43,271 nt of DNA from Lachnospiraceae bacterium KH1T2 (GTDB lineage: Bacteria > Bacillota > Clostridia > Lachnospirales > Lachnospiraceae). Shown here piece after piece: positions 25,157 to 33,304 of this stretch (its first letter is position 1; each line of letters starts with the position of its first letter). A model generated the notes under the pieces. That model did no database searches. It saw nothing but the letters and a program-made list of their open reading frames with translations, and was not told the origin of the DNA. Made by a program: the position numbers and the translations under genes. The stretch spans positions 1 to 43,271 of the forward strand of contig FOSY01000021.1 in the NCBI GenBank assembly GCA_900114405.1, read 5' to 3'.

Positions 25157-27139
25157 ATGAGCAAGCGTAGGGCAAAGGCAGTAGTTAAGGCAGATAAGGA
25201 AAGCGTTGCTGTAAAAAAGCAGACAGTAGAACCTATTGTGCCGGAAAAGGTTTTTATCTCCAAGGATGACCAGTATTACTTTGGTCAGGGAACACATTAT
25301 GAGATATATAAAAAACTTGGAGCACATGCATCTGTTGAGAACGGTCAGAGCGGCGTATTTTTCGCTGTATGGGCACCTCATGCAAGAAGTGTAAGGCTTG
25401 TTGGTGAGTTTAATAACTGGGATCAGGAAGCTAACTACATGGAACGACTTGATGAGATAGGTATCTGGCAGATATTTATGCCGGGCATTCAGTCAGGTGC
25501 AATGTATAAGTTCTGTATAGAAAAATCCGGCGGTGGATTTGTTTATAAGGCAGATCCGTTTGCTGTATATGCAGAGCTTCGTCCCGGAACAGCTTCAAGG
25601 GTATTTATTTCAGATGGCTTCAAATGGAATGACAGAAGCTGGATGGCAGAGCGTGAAAAGAAGGATATGAATCATGAACCGCTTGCTATCTATGAGTGCC
25701 ATTTGGGTTCGTGGATGAGACATCCTAAGCCGGATGATGCAGGGCTTTATTCGTACAGAGATTTTGCGGATAAGATAGTTGAGTATCTGAAAGAGATGCA
25801 GTACACCCATGTTGAGCTTATGGGAATAGCTGAGTATCCTTTTGATGGGTCATGGGGATATCAGGTCACAGGCTACTATGCACCTACATCAAGGTATGGA
25901 AATCCTGATGATTTCAGATATCTTGTAAATAAACTCCATGAGAATAATATCGGAGTTATTCTTGACTGGGTTCCTGCACACTTCCCTAGGGATGAGCATG
26001 GACTTGCAGACTTTGATGGCGAGCCGCTCTTTGAATATGCTGATCCGAGAAAAGGCGAGCATCCTGACTGGGGCACAAAGATATTTGACTATGGAAAGAA
26101 TGAAGTCAGAAATTTCCTCATTGCAAATGCTATTTATTGGATGAAGGAGTTTCATATAGATGGTCTTCGTGTGGATGCAGTCGCTTCAATGCTCTACCTT
26201 GACTATGGTAAACAGTCAGGTCAGTGGGTTCCGAATAAATATGGAAAAAATGAGAATCTTGAGGCTATAGAATTTTTCAAGCACTTGAATTCAGTCGTAC
26301 TTGGTATGTTCCACGGAACGATGATGATAGCAGAAGAGTCTACAGCGTGGCCGAAAGTCACAGCAAAACCAGAAGATAACGGACTTGGATTTTCATTTAA
26401 GTGGAACATGGGCTGGATGCATGATTTCTGCGATTACATGAAGCTTGATCCATATTTCCGTAAGGATAATCACTATAAGATGACCTTTGCGATGAGTTAC
26501 AATAGTGCAGAGAACTATATCCTTGTTCTTTCACATGACGAGGTTGTACACCTTAAGTGTTCTATGTTTAATAAGATGCCGGGACTGCGCGGTGAAAAGT
26601 TCGCAAATCTGCGTGCGGCATATGGATTTATGCTTACACACTCCGGAAAGAAATTGCTGTTCATGGGACAGGAATTTGCGCAGGAAAGAGAGTGGTCAGA
26701 GGCAAGAGAGATCGATTGGTTCCTTTTACAGGACCCTGAGCATGCCAAGATGAAGGATTACGTTGCAGAGCTGCTTAGGATCTACCGCAATTACTCTTCA
26801 CTTTGGGAGCTTGATAATACAAATGACGGCTTCGAGTGGATAAACGCTGACGACACAGAAAAGAGTCTTTACTCTTATGTGAGAAAGAATTCTACAGGTA
26901 AAAAGAACCTTGCAATAGTTGTAAACTTTACTCCGGTGGAGAGAGACGACTACAGGATGGGTGTTCTTAAGCCGGGAACATATAAGCTTGTTTTGAATAG
27001 TGATGATCCAAAGTATGGCGGAAGTGGCTGCACAGTGCCGAAGACAGTTAAGGCAGAGCCTATATCATGGGATGGAAAAGATTATTCTATCGGATTTAAG
27101 CTTCCTCCATTTGGAGTTGTCATTTATGAATTTAACTAA
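25157..27139 (+). CDS. glgB: 1,4-alpha-glucan branching enzyme (GH13)
   Basis: A 660-residue GH13 branching enzyme. A basic N-terminal extension and a CBM48-like domain (FFAVWAPHARSVRLVGEFNNW, given here by its core APHARSVRLVGEFNNW) precede the catalytic barrel. The barrel has LDWVPAHFP (region I), DGLRVDAVASM with nucleophile Asp340, MIAEESTAWP with acid/base Glu393, and LSHDEVVH. A C-terminal beta domain follows. It makes alpha-1,6 branches in glycogen. GGGGGAAAATTGAATT precedes ATG 25157. No other glycogen gene is adjacent. It is the last gene before a strong terminator and may share the transcript starting at cls. Confidence 0.95.
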   Translation: MSKRRAKAVVKADKESVAVKKQTVEPIVPEKVFISKDDQYYFGQGTHYEIYKKLGAHASVENGQSGVFFAVWAPHARSVRLVGEFNNWDQEANYMERLDEIGIWQIFMPGIQSGAMYKFCIEKSGGGFVYKADPFAVYAELRPGTASRVFISDGFKWNDRSWMAEREKKDMNHEPLAIYECHLGSWMRHPKPDDAGLYSYRDFADKIVEYLKEMQYTHVELMGIAEYPFDGSWGYQVTGYYAPTSRYGNPDDFRYLVNKLHENNIGVILDWVPAHFPRDEHGLADFDGEPLFEYADPRKGEHPDWGTKIFDYGKNEVRNFLIANAIYWMKEFHIDGLRVDAVASMLYLDYGKQSGQWVPNKYGKNENLEAIEFFKHLNSVVLGMFHGTMMIAEESTAWPKVTAKPEDNGLGFSFKWNMGWMHDFCDYMKLDPYFRKDNHYKMTFAMSYNSAENYILVLSHDEVVHLKCSMFNKMPGLRGEKFANLRAAYGFMLTHSGKKLLFMGQEFAQEREWSEAREIDWFLLQDPEHAKMKDYVAELLRIYRNYSSLWELDNTNDGFEWINADDTEKSLYSYVRKNSTGKKNLAIVVNFTPVERDDYRMGVLKPGTYKLVLNSDDPKYGGSGCTVPKTVKAEPISWDGKDYSIGFKLPPFGVVIYEFN

Positions 27140-27152
27140 ATATTGAGAAATT

Positions 27153-27189
27153 AAACCGATGCTTTGTTAAACGAGGCATCGGTTTTTTC
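27153..27189 (+). terminator. Terminator after glgB
   Basis: Stem AAACCGATGC / GCATCGGTTT, 13-base loop, followed by TTTTC. It begins 14 bases past the glgB stop and separates the long operon from the flagellar unit. Confidence 0.9.
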
Positions 27190-27228
27190 TTCATTTGCTG
27201 ATGTTTCAAAGCTGTGTAGTGCAAAGGT

Positions 27229-27255
27229 TAAGAATTTATACATGAGCGCCGAAAT
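27229..27255 (+). promoter_or_regulatory. Sigma-28 (FliA/SigD)-type flagellar promoter
   Basis: TAAG, a 15-base spacer, then GCCGAAAT, close to the consensus TAAA-N15-GCCGATAA. It lies 60 bases upstream of the first gene of the flagellin unit, as expected for a late flagellar operon. No good sigma-A promoter is seen between the glgB terminator and the gene. Confidence 0.75.
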
Positions 27256-27315
27256 AATAGTCAGAAGCGGTACTTAAAAAGTTACAGAACAGTTTTTCTG
27301 AAAAAGAGGATAGTT

Positions 27316-30300
27316 ATGAAAATTACCTTTGCTGAAGTAGAAAATTTAAATCAAAATAAAAAACTTAGTGAGAAAAAAACTATAGATGTTAAAAACAGCA
27401 GACAGAGCGTGAAGGATGGAGTCTTTTTTTCAGAAGACAGCTTGAAAGGAGTCAGCTCCGGCTTCATGGGTGCTGCGCTTAAAAATAAAAATAAAGCCGG
27501 AACTCTGGCGGAAAGTCTTAAGCATGCAGACAATTATGATGCGAATGTTGCACATAAATATATGGCAGTAATGTCTAATACCATGTCTGGTGATGACTTC
27601 GGCGAGCTGGTCAAAGATGGCTGCAATCCGGCGAAAATGCCGGCTGGTGAGGCAATCACAAATCTTGACAGGATAAAGGTAACCCTTGCAAAAGCCGGAA
27701 AGAATATAGCGGGATTTACCGATGCTATAGATAAAACGAAGGTCGCAGAGATAACAGGCAGTGTTGCGGCGGCAAATTCACTTGCCGGGGATATGACGGA
27801 GGCTGATATTGCAGAAGCACTTGAAAAGGCTGATCTTCCGGCTACCGATGAAAATATAAAAGAGGTGAAGTCTGCTCTCGAACAGGCTTCAAGGATCGAG
27901 CCGCTGTCTGACTCTGCCAAGTTATATATGACAGAGAATGACCTTGAGCCAACTATCGAAAACGTGTACTCTGCGCAGTTTGCGGCTGGTGGAGCGTCTA
28001 TTAAGGCACCCGGTGCGGCTTTTACCAAAGAAGATAATGGTTATGTCTTCAGCGGTGTGATTTCAGATGATTTGGGAGACCTTGAAGAGCAGATAGATAC
28101 GATAATCAAAAATGCCGGTTTTGAAGTCACTGACGAACTCAGGGATGATGCGAAATGGCTTATAAAAAATAATGTTCCGCTTACAGGCGAGACGCTTCAG
28201 CTTTATGAAGATATAAAGAACATAGAATCTCCGCTTGATGAGCCAATGCTTCTTGAAGAGATAACGCAGGCAATGGCGGAAGGAAATAGAGCGGTAGAGG
28301 CATACCTTGTGCGCGGATATAGGGAAACAAAAAATGAAAGATATATGGAAGAGACCCGCCTTGCGATGACCTATGATGCAAACAGGGCTATGGCAGAGAG
28401 CAACTATGCTATTGATACAGCAGAACTTTCTGAAAAAGTGGAGCTCCTTAAGGAAAAAGAGGAGAACTATTATAGGGCCGCATTCGGAAGAGAGGCAGCT
28501 TCGGCTGAGGATATAAAAGAATATGCCGATGTTTATGAAAGTACTATCCGTAAAACTGAAGCAATAAGAAATATGCCGGCAGATGTGGTGGCTCTGTTTA
28601 ATTCTGCAGAAGAATATACGCTTAATGATATTTATGAGGCGGGAGAGCCGATACAGAAGCGCTACGAAGATGCTGTTCAGACGTATGAGGCTGTAGGAAC
28701 TGAGGTCAGAAAAGACCTTGGCGACAATATTAAGCAGGCATTCAGAAATATGGATGATCTTCTGCGTGAGATAGGCATGAAAGCTACAGCGGATAACGAA
28801 CGTGCTGTAAGGATATTGGGTTATAACAGTATGGAGATAACTCCGGAGAATATTCAAAATGTCAGAGAAGTGGATGAAAGTGTGCGTTCTCTTCTGGACA
28901 AGATGAAGCCGGTAACGGTTGTGAAGCTTATACAGCAGAGAGTGAATCCGCTTGAAATAGATGTGACTGCATTGTCAAGCATGATCGACGGGCTGGAAAG
29001 TGATGATGACATTACATCAGCAGAGGATTATGCAAAATTCCTTGTGAGATTAGAGCATAATCATAAGATCACAGAGGAGGAAGCACAGTCATATATCGGA
29101 TTATACCGTCTTTTCTATAATCTTGAAAAAGATGACGGAGCTGCGATAGGCGGACTTATCGGCTCCGGGAAAGAGCTTACATTAAAAAATCTTCTTACTG
29201 AAACAAGGGCTCTAAGGAAAAAAGGACGGGTTGAATATAAGGTTGATGATGATTTTGGTGGTACAGAGTCAAAAGAATCAGAGTACTTAAAGATAGATAC
29301 GCAGATAAATGCGGCTTTTGAAGCTGACAGCTATCTGAAAAATGTCGTGCATGAGGTATTTAAAAAGCTTGATCCGCAGAAGCTTCATGATGCGGGCGTA
29401 AATGAGAATACAGAGCTGAATGAATTGCTTGATGCGCTCAGGAATGCACCTGACAGTACTGAAGCAGAGGCTCTTGCGCAGCAGGATGAGTATAAAGCTG
29501 CGTTTGATGAGATAGCGAGATCGTCTAAAGCTGACGAGGAAATATATCGTATTTTACAGAATTTAGACATCGAGATCACAGCTGAAAATATAAATGCAGC
29601 AGCGAATCTTCTTGGAGAAAGAGGTGCGGTATTTGCAAAATTATTTAATCTTGCAGATTCGAATGGTAAGAAGCGCCTGAATGAAAGGATAGAAAAACTG
29701 CACGAAGCATTTGAAGATAGTGAATCAGCGGAAGAGGAATATGACGAATTTTCAGAAGAAGCGGTTCAGATACTAAGCAATCAAGAGATATCTGCCGATA
29801 ATTCAATTGATCTTAAGATGCTTCAGAATATTCATAAACAGATATCCATAGCAAAGCGGTTTTCTGGAAGTGAAGACTATGAAGTGCCTGTATGGATAGA
29901 CGGAAAACTAACATCCATTAACCTGAAGATAGTGCATGGAGACGGAGAGCAGCGTGTAGATGTAATTATGGAAGATGGCGCATCGCAATCCGTTGCTGCA
30001 AGCTTCATACTTGACGGGAACGTGGTCAGTGGAAGTGTTGAAAGTAGTTTACCACAGGATTTGGAAAAATTTGCAGCGGGATTTGAAAAAGCTCTTCAGC
30101 AGGAAGGACTTCAAATGGGAAGTCTGCAGATGATTATTCAGGGCAATGTAAAACAAGGATGTTTGAAAAAATTGAGCAATGGGGAAAGAAAGGAATCTGC
30201 GTCTCCTGCTCTCTACCGAACAGCTAAGGCTTTTATTTCGGCAGTAAGGGATAAGAGCCGTGTAAGTCAGGCTGTGGTTCAGGACGGAGGAGTTTTATGA
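27316..30300 (+). CDS. Large flagellin-linked protein with FliK-like C-terminus (DUF6240-like)
   Basis: A 994-residue, largely alpha-helical and acidic protein without signal peptide or membrane helix. It begins MKITFAEVENLNQNKKLSEK. The middle has repeated helical modules built around phrases such as NIKEVKSALEQA, TPENIQNVREV and TAENINAAANLL, about 90-150 residues apart. The last ~130 residues (from about 855) look like the FliK C-terminal domain: a VDVIMEDG strand pair, SGSVESSLPQDLEKFAAGF and LQQEGLQMGSLQM. FliK sets hook length and switches export specificity. Similar proteins beside flagellin in Lachnospiraceae are, as I recall, labelled DUF6240. It follows a sigma-28-type promoter, and its stop overlaps the flagellin start (ATGA). 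Role inferred from context: export control, cap or filament-associated factor. Confidence 0.65.
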   Translation: MKITFAEVENLNQNKKLSEKKTIDVKNSRQSVKDGVFFSEDSLKGVSSGFMGAALKNKNKAGTLAESLKHADNYDANVAHKYMAVMSNTMSGDDFGELVKDGCNPAKMPAGEAITNLDRIKVTLAKAGKNIAGFTDAIDKTKVAEITGSVAAANSLAGDMTEADIAEALEKADLPATDENIKEVKSALEQASRIEPLSDSAKLYMTENDLEPTIENVYSAQFAAGGASIKAPGAAFTKEDNGYVFSGVISDDLGDLEEQIDTIIKNAGFEVTDELRDDAKWLIKNNVPLTGETLQLYEDIKNIESPLDEPMLLEEITQAMAEGNRAVEAYLVRGYRETKNERYMEETRLAMTYDANRAMAESNYAIDTAELSEKVELLKEKEENYYRAAFGREAASAEDIKEYADVYESTIRKTEAIRNMPADVVALFNSAEEYTLNDIYEAGEPIQKRYEDAVQTYEAVGTEVRKDLGDNIKQAFRNMDDLLREIGMKATADNERAVRILGYNSMEITPENIQNVREVDESVRSLLDKMKPVTVVKLIQQRVNPLEIDVTALSSMIDGLESDDDITSAEDYAKFLVRLEHNHKITEEEAQSYIGLYRLFYNLEKDDGAAIGGLIGSGKELTLKNLLTETRALRKKGRVEYKVDDDFGGTESKESEYLKIDTQINAAFEADSYLKNVVHEVFKKLDPQKLHDAGVNENTELNELLDALRNAPDSTEAEALAQQDEYKAAFDEIARSSKADEEIYRILQNLDIEITAENINAAANLLGERGAVFAKLFNLADSNGKKRLNERIEKLHEAFEDSESAEEEYDEFSEEAVQILSNQEISADNSIDLKMLQNIHKQISIAKRFSGSEDYEVPVWIDGKLTSINLKIVHGDGEQRVDVIMEDGASQSVAASFILDGNVVSGSVESSLPQDLEKFAAGFEKALQQEGLQMGSLQMIIQGNVKQGCLKKLSNGERKESASPALYRTAKAFISAVRDKSRVSQAVVQDGGVL

Positions 30301-31589
30301 GGATTAACAGTAATGTCACAGCATATGTTACGAACAATGCGTTAAAGATCAACGAAGATATGTTTTCCGCTTCCAGCAGAAAATTGTCATCAGGTTTTAA
30401 GATCAATGTGGCAGGTGACGACCCTACGGGATATGCTATTTCCGGTAGGATGAGGCAGCTTATAGAAGCGCTGGATAAGTGTGACACAAATGCCACAAAG
30501 GGTAAGTCAGTGTGTGAAACAGCAGATGCCGCGCTTACGGAAGTTACTAATATGATCCAGAGGCTTAATGAGCTTTCTGTAAAATCAGCAAACGGTACAC
30601 TTTCATCATCAGATAGAGCAATGATCAATGAGGAAGCAAAGCAGCTGAGGTCGGAGATCCAGAGAATTTCCGATACTACAGAGTATAACGGTCAAAGGCT
30701 TTTTGACGGAACCTTCGTAGACAAGGCATATACGACAGATAAAGATGTGACTGTTATAAGATATAGTGACAATATCAATGCGGATACTTACGAAGATTCA
30801 AGTATCACAGAAACGACAGTTGCAGGACCGCCGCCGTATATAGAGGTTACATGCTCGAATATACCGGGCAAGGATGGGGATGTCGTTATGAATGTTCCGA
30901 TAACTTATGTTGACTCGGAAAATCTTACCGACGGCAATCCTACAGCGTTTTTCAATGGCGTGTATACTGATACGCTTAACCGTGGTTCGGTAAACTTCTG
31001 CGCCGATGGTTATCAGATAATAACCATCAACGGTGATGACGGAGAGGAGATCACATATAAGATCAATCCTAAGTTTAATGGAACGAAGGTTGTATCTGAT
31101 ACAGCGACTACATATACCGATGCGAATGGCAGAACTATCTCATATTTCCCGGTATCGCTTTCGACAGGTAATTTTGATACAACATTGACCGGAAATGGAG
31201 CTATGAGGGTACAGGTCGGCGCAAATGAGGAAGAGGCGATTAATATGAGCCTGCCTTCGATCTCACTTGACATCATGGATCTTGATGATCTTGACCTGAG
31301 CACTGAATCGGGAGCAGAAGTCGGTATTGCGAAGGTTAAACATGCACTGGAATATGTGAATAAAGCAAGATCTGCCATTGGTGCATATCAGAACCGTATA
31401 GAAAAATCTATTAACTTTATCGCGGCTTCAACAGAAAACCTCAATACGTCAGTTTCCAGAATCGCGGATACTGATATGGCAGAGGAAATGATCACATATA
31501 CAAATGCGCAGGTTTTAGTACAGGCATCGACAGCGATGCTGGCGCAGGCTAATCAGGCACCACAGCAGGCACTTCAGCTGCTGCAGTAA
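30297..31589 (+). CDS. Flagellin, cysteine-containing
   Basis: A 430-residue flagellin. The N-terminal D0/D1 helices include NALKINEDMFSASSRKLSSG, then the conserved INVAGDDPTGYAISGRMR, RLNELSVKSANG and SDRAMINEEAKQL. A variable beta-rich middle follows (about 145-335). The C-terminal D1/D0 reads SRIADTDMAEEM, and the end ANQAPQQALQLLQ is typical. It self-assembles outside the cell after type III export. Unusually it has four cysteines, two of them (Cys62 and Cys73) in the otherwise conserved D1 helix. The start overlaps the upstream stop and is preceded by GGACGGAGGAG. FliS follows after 14 bases. A hook-filament junction protein is a less likely alternative because of the C-terminal end. 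Confidence 0.88.
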   Translation: MRINSNVTAYVTNNALKINEDMFSASSRKLSSGFKINVAGDDPTGYAISGRMRQLIEALDKCDTNATKGKSVCETADAALTEVTNMIQRLNELSVKSANGTLSSSDRAMINEEAKQLRSEIQRISDTTEYNGQRLFDGTFVDKAYTTDKDVTVIRYSDNINADTYEDSSITETTVAGPPPYIEVTCSNIPGKDGDVVMNVPITYVDSENLTDGNPTAFFNGVYTDTLNRGSVNFCADGYQIITINGDDGEEITYKINPKFNGTKVVSDTATTYTDANGRTISYFPVSLSTGNFDTTLTGNGAMRVQVGANEEEAINMSLPSISLDIMDLDDLDLSTESGAEVGIAKVKHALEYVNKARSAIGAYQNRIEKSINFIAASTENLNTSVSRIADTDMAEEMITYTNAQVLVQASTAMLAQANQAPQQALQLLQ

Positions 31590-31603
31590 AAAGGGGGATA
31601 AAA

Positions 31604-32071
31604 ATGACACCAGAAAAAAAGCAGGATTATACAAGAAGGATCACACAGGCAAATAAGACAGAAATCAGTGTTATCACTTACGAGATAGCACTCGATTATC
31701 TTAATGAGGCGAAGGAGGCAGCTTCTGAAGAAGAATTTGAGAGCAGCATCAAGCACTCAAAGAGATGTGTTGAGCAGCTGAGAGATGCCCTTAATATGGA
31801 CTATGCAGAGATCTCGCTCCCGCTTGCAAGGTTATATAACTATGTTACATTAGAATTTGATAAGGCTGTAATGAAGAGAGATCGTTCAAATCTCGGCGAA
31901 TGCGAGATGATACTTAATAATCTGCATGATTCATTTGTCGAAGTTGCGAAGCAGGATGTGTCAGATCCTGTTATGAAAAACACAGAGCAGGTCTTTAGCG
32001 GCTTGACATACGGACCTGAAGGCGCAAATGATATGATAGATCAGGAAAAAAGCAGAGGATTTATGGCATAA
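31604..32071 (+). CDS. fliS: FliS flagellin export chaperone
   Basis: A 155-residue, all-helical protein with the FliS pattern. An N-terminal YTRRITQANKTEISVITYEIALDYL resembles the family's Y...I..A.P..LI..LYD.A; here I cite only ITYEIALDYLNEA and LYNYVTLEFDKAVMKRD. Helix 4-5 is ECEMILNNLHDSFVEVA. FliS binds the disordered C-terminus of flagellin to prevent assembly in the cytosol and guides it to the export gate. It is slightly longer than the usual 125-135 residues, with a C-terminal extension. AGGGGG precedes ATG 31604. It is the last gene of the flagellar unit. Confidence 0.82.
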   Translation: MTPEKKQDYTRRITQANKTEISVITYEIALDYLNEAKEAASEEEFESSIKHSKRCVEQLRDALNMDYAEISLPLARLYNYVTLEFDKAVMKRDRSNLGECEMILNNLHDSFVEVAKQDVSDPVMKNTEQVFSGLTYGPEGANDMIDQEKSRGFMA

Positions 32072-32105
32072 AAATAAGGTGTCGGATTTTCCGGCACCTT
32101 ATTTT
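32071..32105. terminator. Bidirectional terminator between fliS and upp
   Basis: A stem of AAAATAAGGTG and CGG against CCG and CACCTTATTTT, with one internal mismatch and a 5-base loop. A/T runs on both sides let it work for converging fliS and upp. Confidence 0.88.
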
Positions 32106-32115
32106 ACGTAAGAAA

Positions 32116-32766
32116 TTACTTTGTTCCAAAGATTCTGTCTCCGGCATCACCAAGACCAGGGCAGATATAAGCGTTTTCGTTAAGCTGACGATCAACATGA
32201 CCAACATAGATCTGGATATCAGGATGAGCTTTGCAAAGTGCCTCGAGTCCTTCCGGAGCTGCGATGATACACATAAATTTGATCTTCTTGCCGCCCTTAT
32301 CCTTGATGAAGTTGATAGCGTCGATAGCTGAACCGCCTGTTGCGAGCATTGGATCAGTAACGATGATAGTACGGAGACTGATTGGTTCAGGAAGCTTACA
32401 GTAGTAAGCGTGAGGCTTGTGAGTCTCTTCATCACGGTACAGACCGATGTGTCCAACCTTTGCTGCAGGGAGAAGTGAGAGAATACCATCTGTCATTCCA
32501 AGGCCTGCGCGGAGGATAGGTACAACAGCCTGCTTTTTACCTGCAAGTACAGGAGCCATTGTTTTCTCAATAGGAGTTTCGATCTCAACGTCTTCTGTTT
32601 CGAGATCACGGAGTGCTTCGTAACCCATCAGTATAGCAATCTCGTTTACCAACTTTCTGAATTCGGCAGTACCGGTACTCTTATCACGAAGACGTGTAAT
32701 TTTGTGCTGAATCAATGGATGATTCAGTATATTTACATTTTCAAATTTTGAGAAATCTTCCATCAT
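32116..32766 (-). CDS. upp: Uracil phosphoribosyltransferase
   Basis: A 216-residue PRTase matching UPRT length. PILRAGLGM holds the flexible-loop arginine, [11 protein letters not shown] is the PRPP loop, and the C-terminal [15 protein letters not shown] is diagnostic for uracil recognition. It salvages uracil to UMP. AAAGGAACT precedes ATG 32766; the next codon is also ATG (32763). It is the only minus-strand gene between 14.1 kb and the window end, and it has its own promoter. Confidence 0.97.
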   Translation of the reverse strand: MMEDFSKFENVNILNHPLIQHKITRLRDKSTGTAEFRKLVNEIAILMGYEALRDLETEDVEIETPIEKTMAPVLAGKKQAVVPILRAGLGMTDGILSLLPAAKVGHIGLYRDEETHKPHAYYCKLPEPISLRTIIVTDPMLATGGSAIDAINFIKDKGGKKIKFMCIIAAPEGLEALCKAHPDIQIYVGHVDRQLNENAYICPGLGDAGDRIFGTK

Positions 32767-32808
32767 AGTTCCTTTCTGTAATTTATAAGTTCTTATAAAA
32801 TCCTATCT

Positions 32809-32837
32809 ATTTTAGCCTTAAAGGGCGATATGGTCAA
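32809..32837 (-). promoter_or_regulatory. Sigma-A promoter of upp
   Basis: Minus strand TTGACC, 17-base spacer, TAAAAT, 43 bases upstream of the upp start codon. Confidence 0.75.
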
Positions 32838-32873
32838 CGTTTTTTATTTTTCTCTTCCATTTCACGGATTTCC

Positions 32874-32882
32874 TGTTATAAT
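32874..32882 (+). promoter_or_regulatory. Extended -10 promoter of ptsH
   Basis: TGTTATAAT, with a leader of about 70 bases before the ptsH start. The leader contains an imperfect repeat CAAAGT / ACTTTG. No catabolite-responsive (cre) element could be recognised. Confidence 0.65.
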
Positions 32883-32958
32883 GCTTATGATGAGCAAAGT
32901 GTTTTAAATTATAACTTTGTGTGTTTATTTTGTGTATTTAATTCAAAGGAGAAAAATT

Positions 32959-33216
32959 ATGCAGACATTTGAGTACAAGATCACTGACGAAGTAGGACTT
33001 CACGCACGTCCAGCAGGACTGCTCGTAAAGGCAGCTAAGCAGTACAAGAGCGACATCAAGATCGAATACAACGGTAAGTCTTCAAGCGCTAAGGCACTTA
33101 TGGCTATCATGGCTATGGGTATCATGAAGGATGCTGTTATCAAGGTTTCTGTTGAAGGCGAAGACGAGGCAGAAGCTTTCGAAGGAATCAAAAAGTTCAT
33201 GGAAGAGAATCTGTAA
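32959..33216 (+). CDS. ptsH: HPr phosphocarrier protein of the PTS with Ala at position 46
   Basis: An 85-residue HPr. GLHARPAG contains the phosphorylated His15, and Arg17 is kept. The second regulatory site of Gram-positive HPr, Ser46, is missing: aligned to B. subtilis HPr (EYNGK then NLKSIMGVMSLG) this protein reads EYNGK then SAKALMAIMAMG, so residue 46 is alanine. HPr passes phosphate from enzyme I to sugar EIIA proteins. Without Ser46 it cannot be a classic HPr kinase target or CcpA co-repressor. ATG 32959 has CAAAGGAG nine bases before. A hairpin separates it from ptsI. Serines 41-43 are near but not aligned to the site. Confidence 0.95.
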   Translation: MQTFEYKITDEVGLHARPAGLLVKAAKQYKSDIKIEYNGKSSSAKALMAIMAMGIMKDAVIKVSVEGEDEAEAFEGIKKFMEENL

Positions 33217-33242
33217 TCAGCAGATCTCTATATGCTTTTTTT

Positions 33243-33270
33243 AAACCCATCGGTTACGGTGGGTTTATTT
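33243..33270 (+). terminator. Hairpin between ptsH and ptsI, probable partial terminator
   Basis: Stem AAACCCATCG / CGGTGGGTTT with a GTTA loop and then ATTT. It lies 26 bases after the ptsH stop and 38 before ptsI. The short U-tract suggests partial read-through, which would give more HPr than enzyme I. Confidence 0.65.
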
Positions 33271-33304
33271 AAAATTCCTTAAGGGATAAAATAAGGAGAT
33301 ATTG

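Noticed and set aside
28063..28857. 264-codon minus-strand frame opposite the 994-aa gene
   Set aside because: No promoter or binding site, not similar to any family I know, and entirely inside a clearly coding plus-strand gene.
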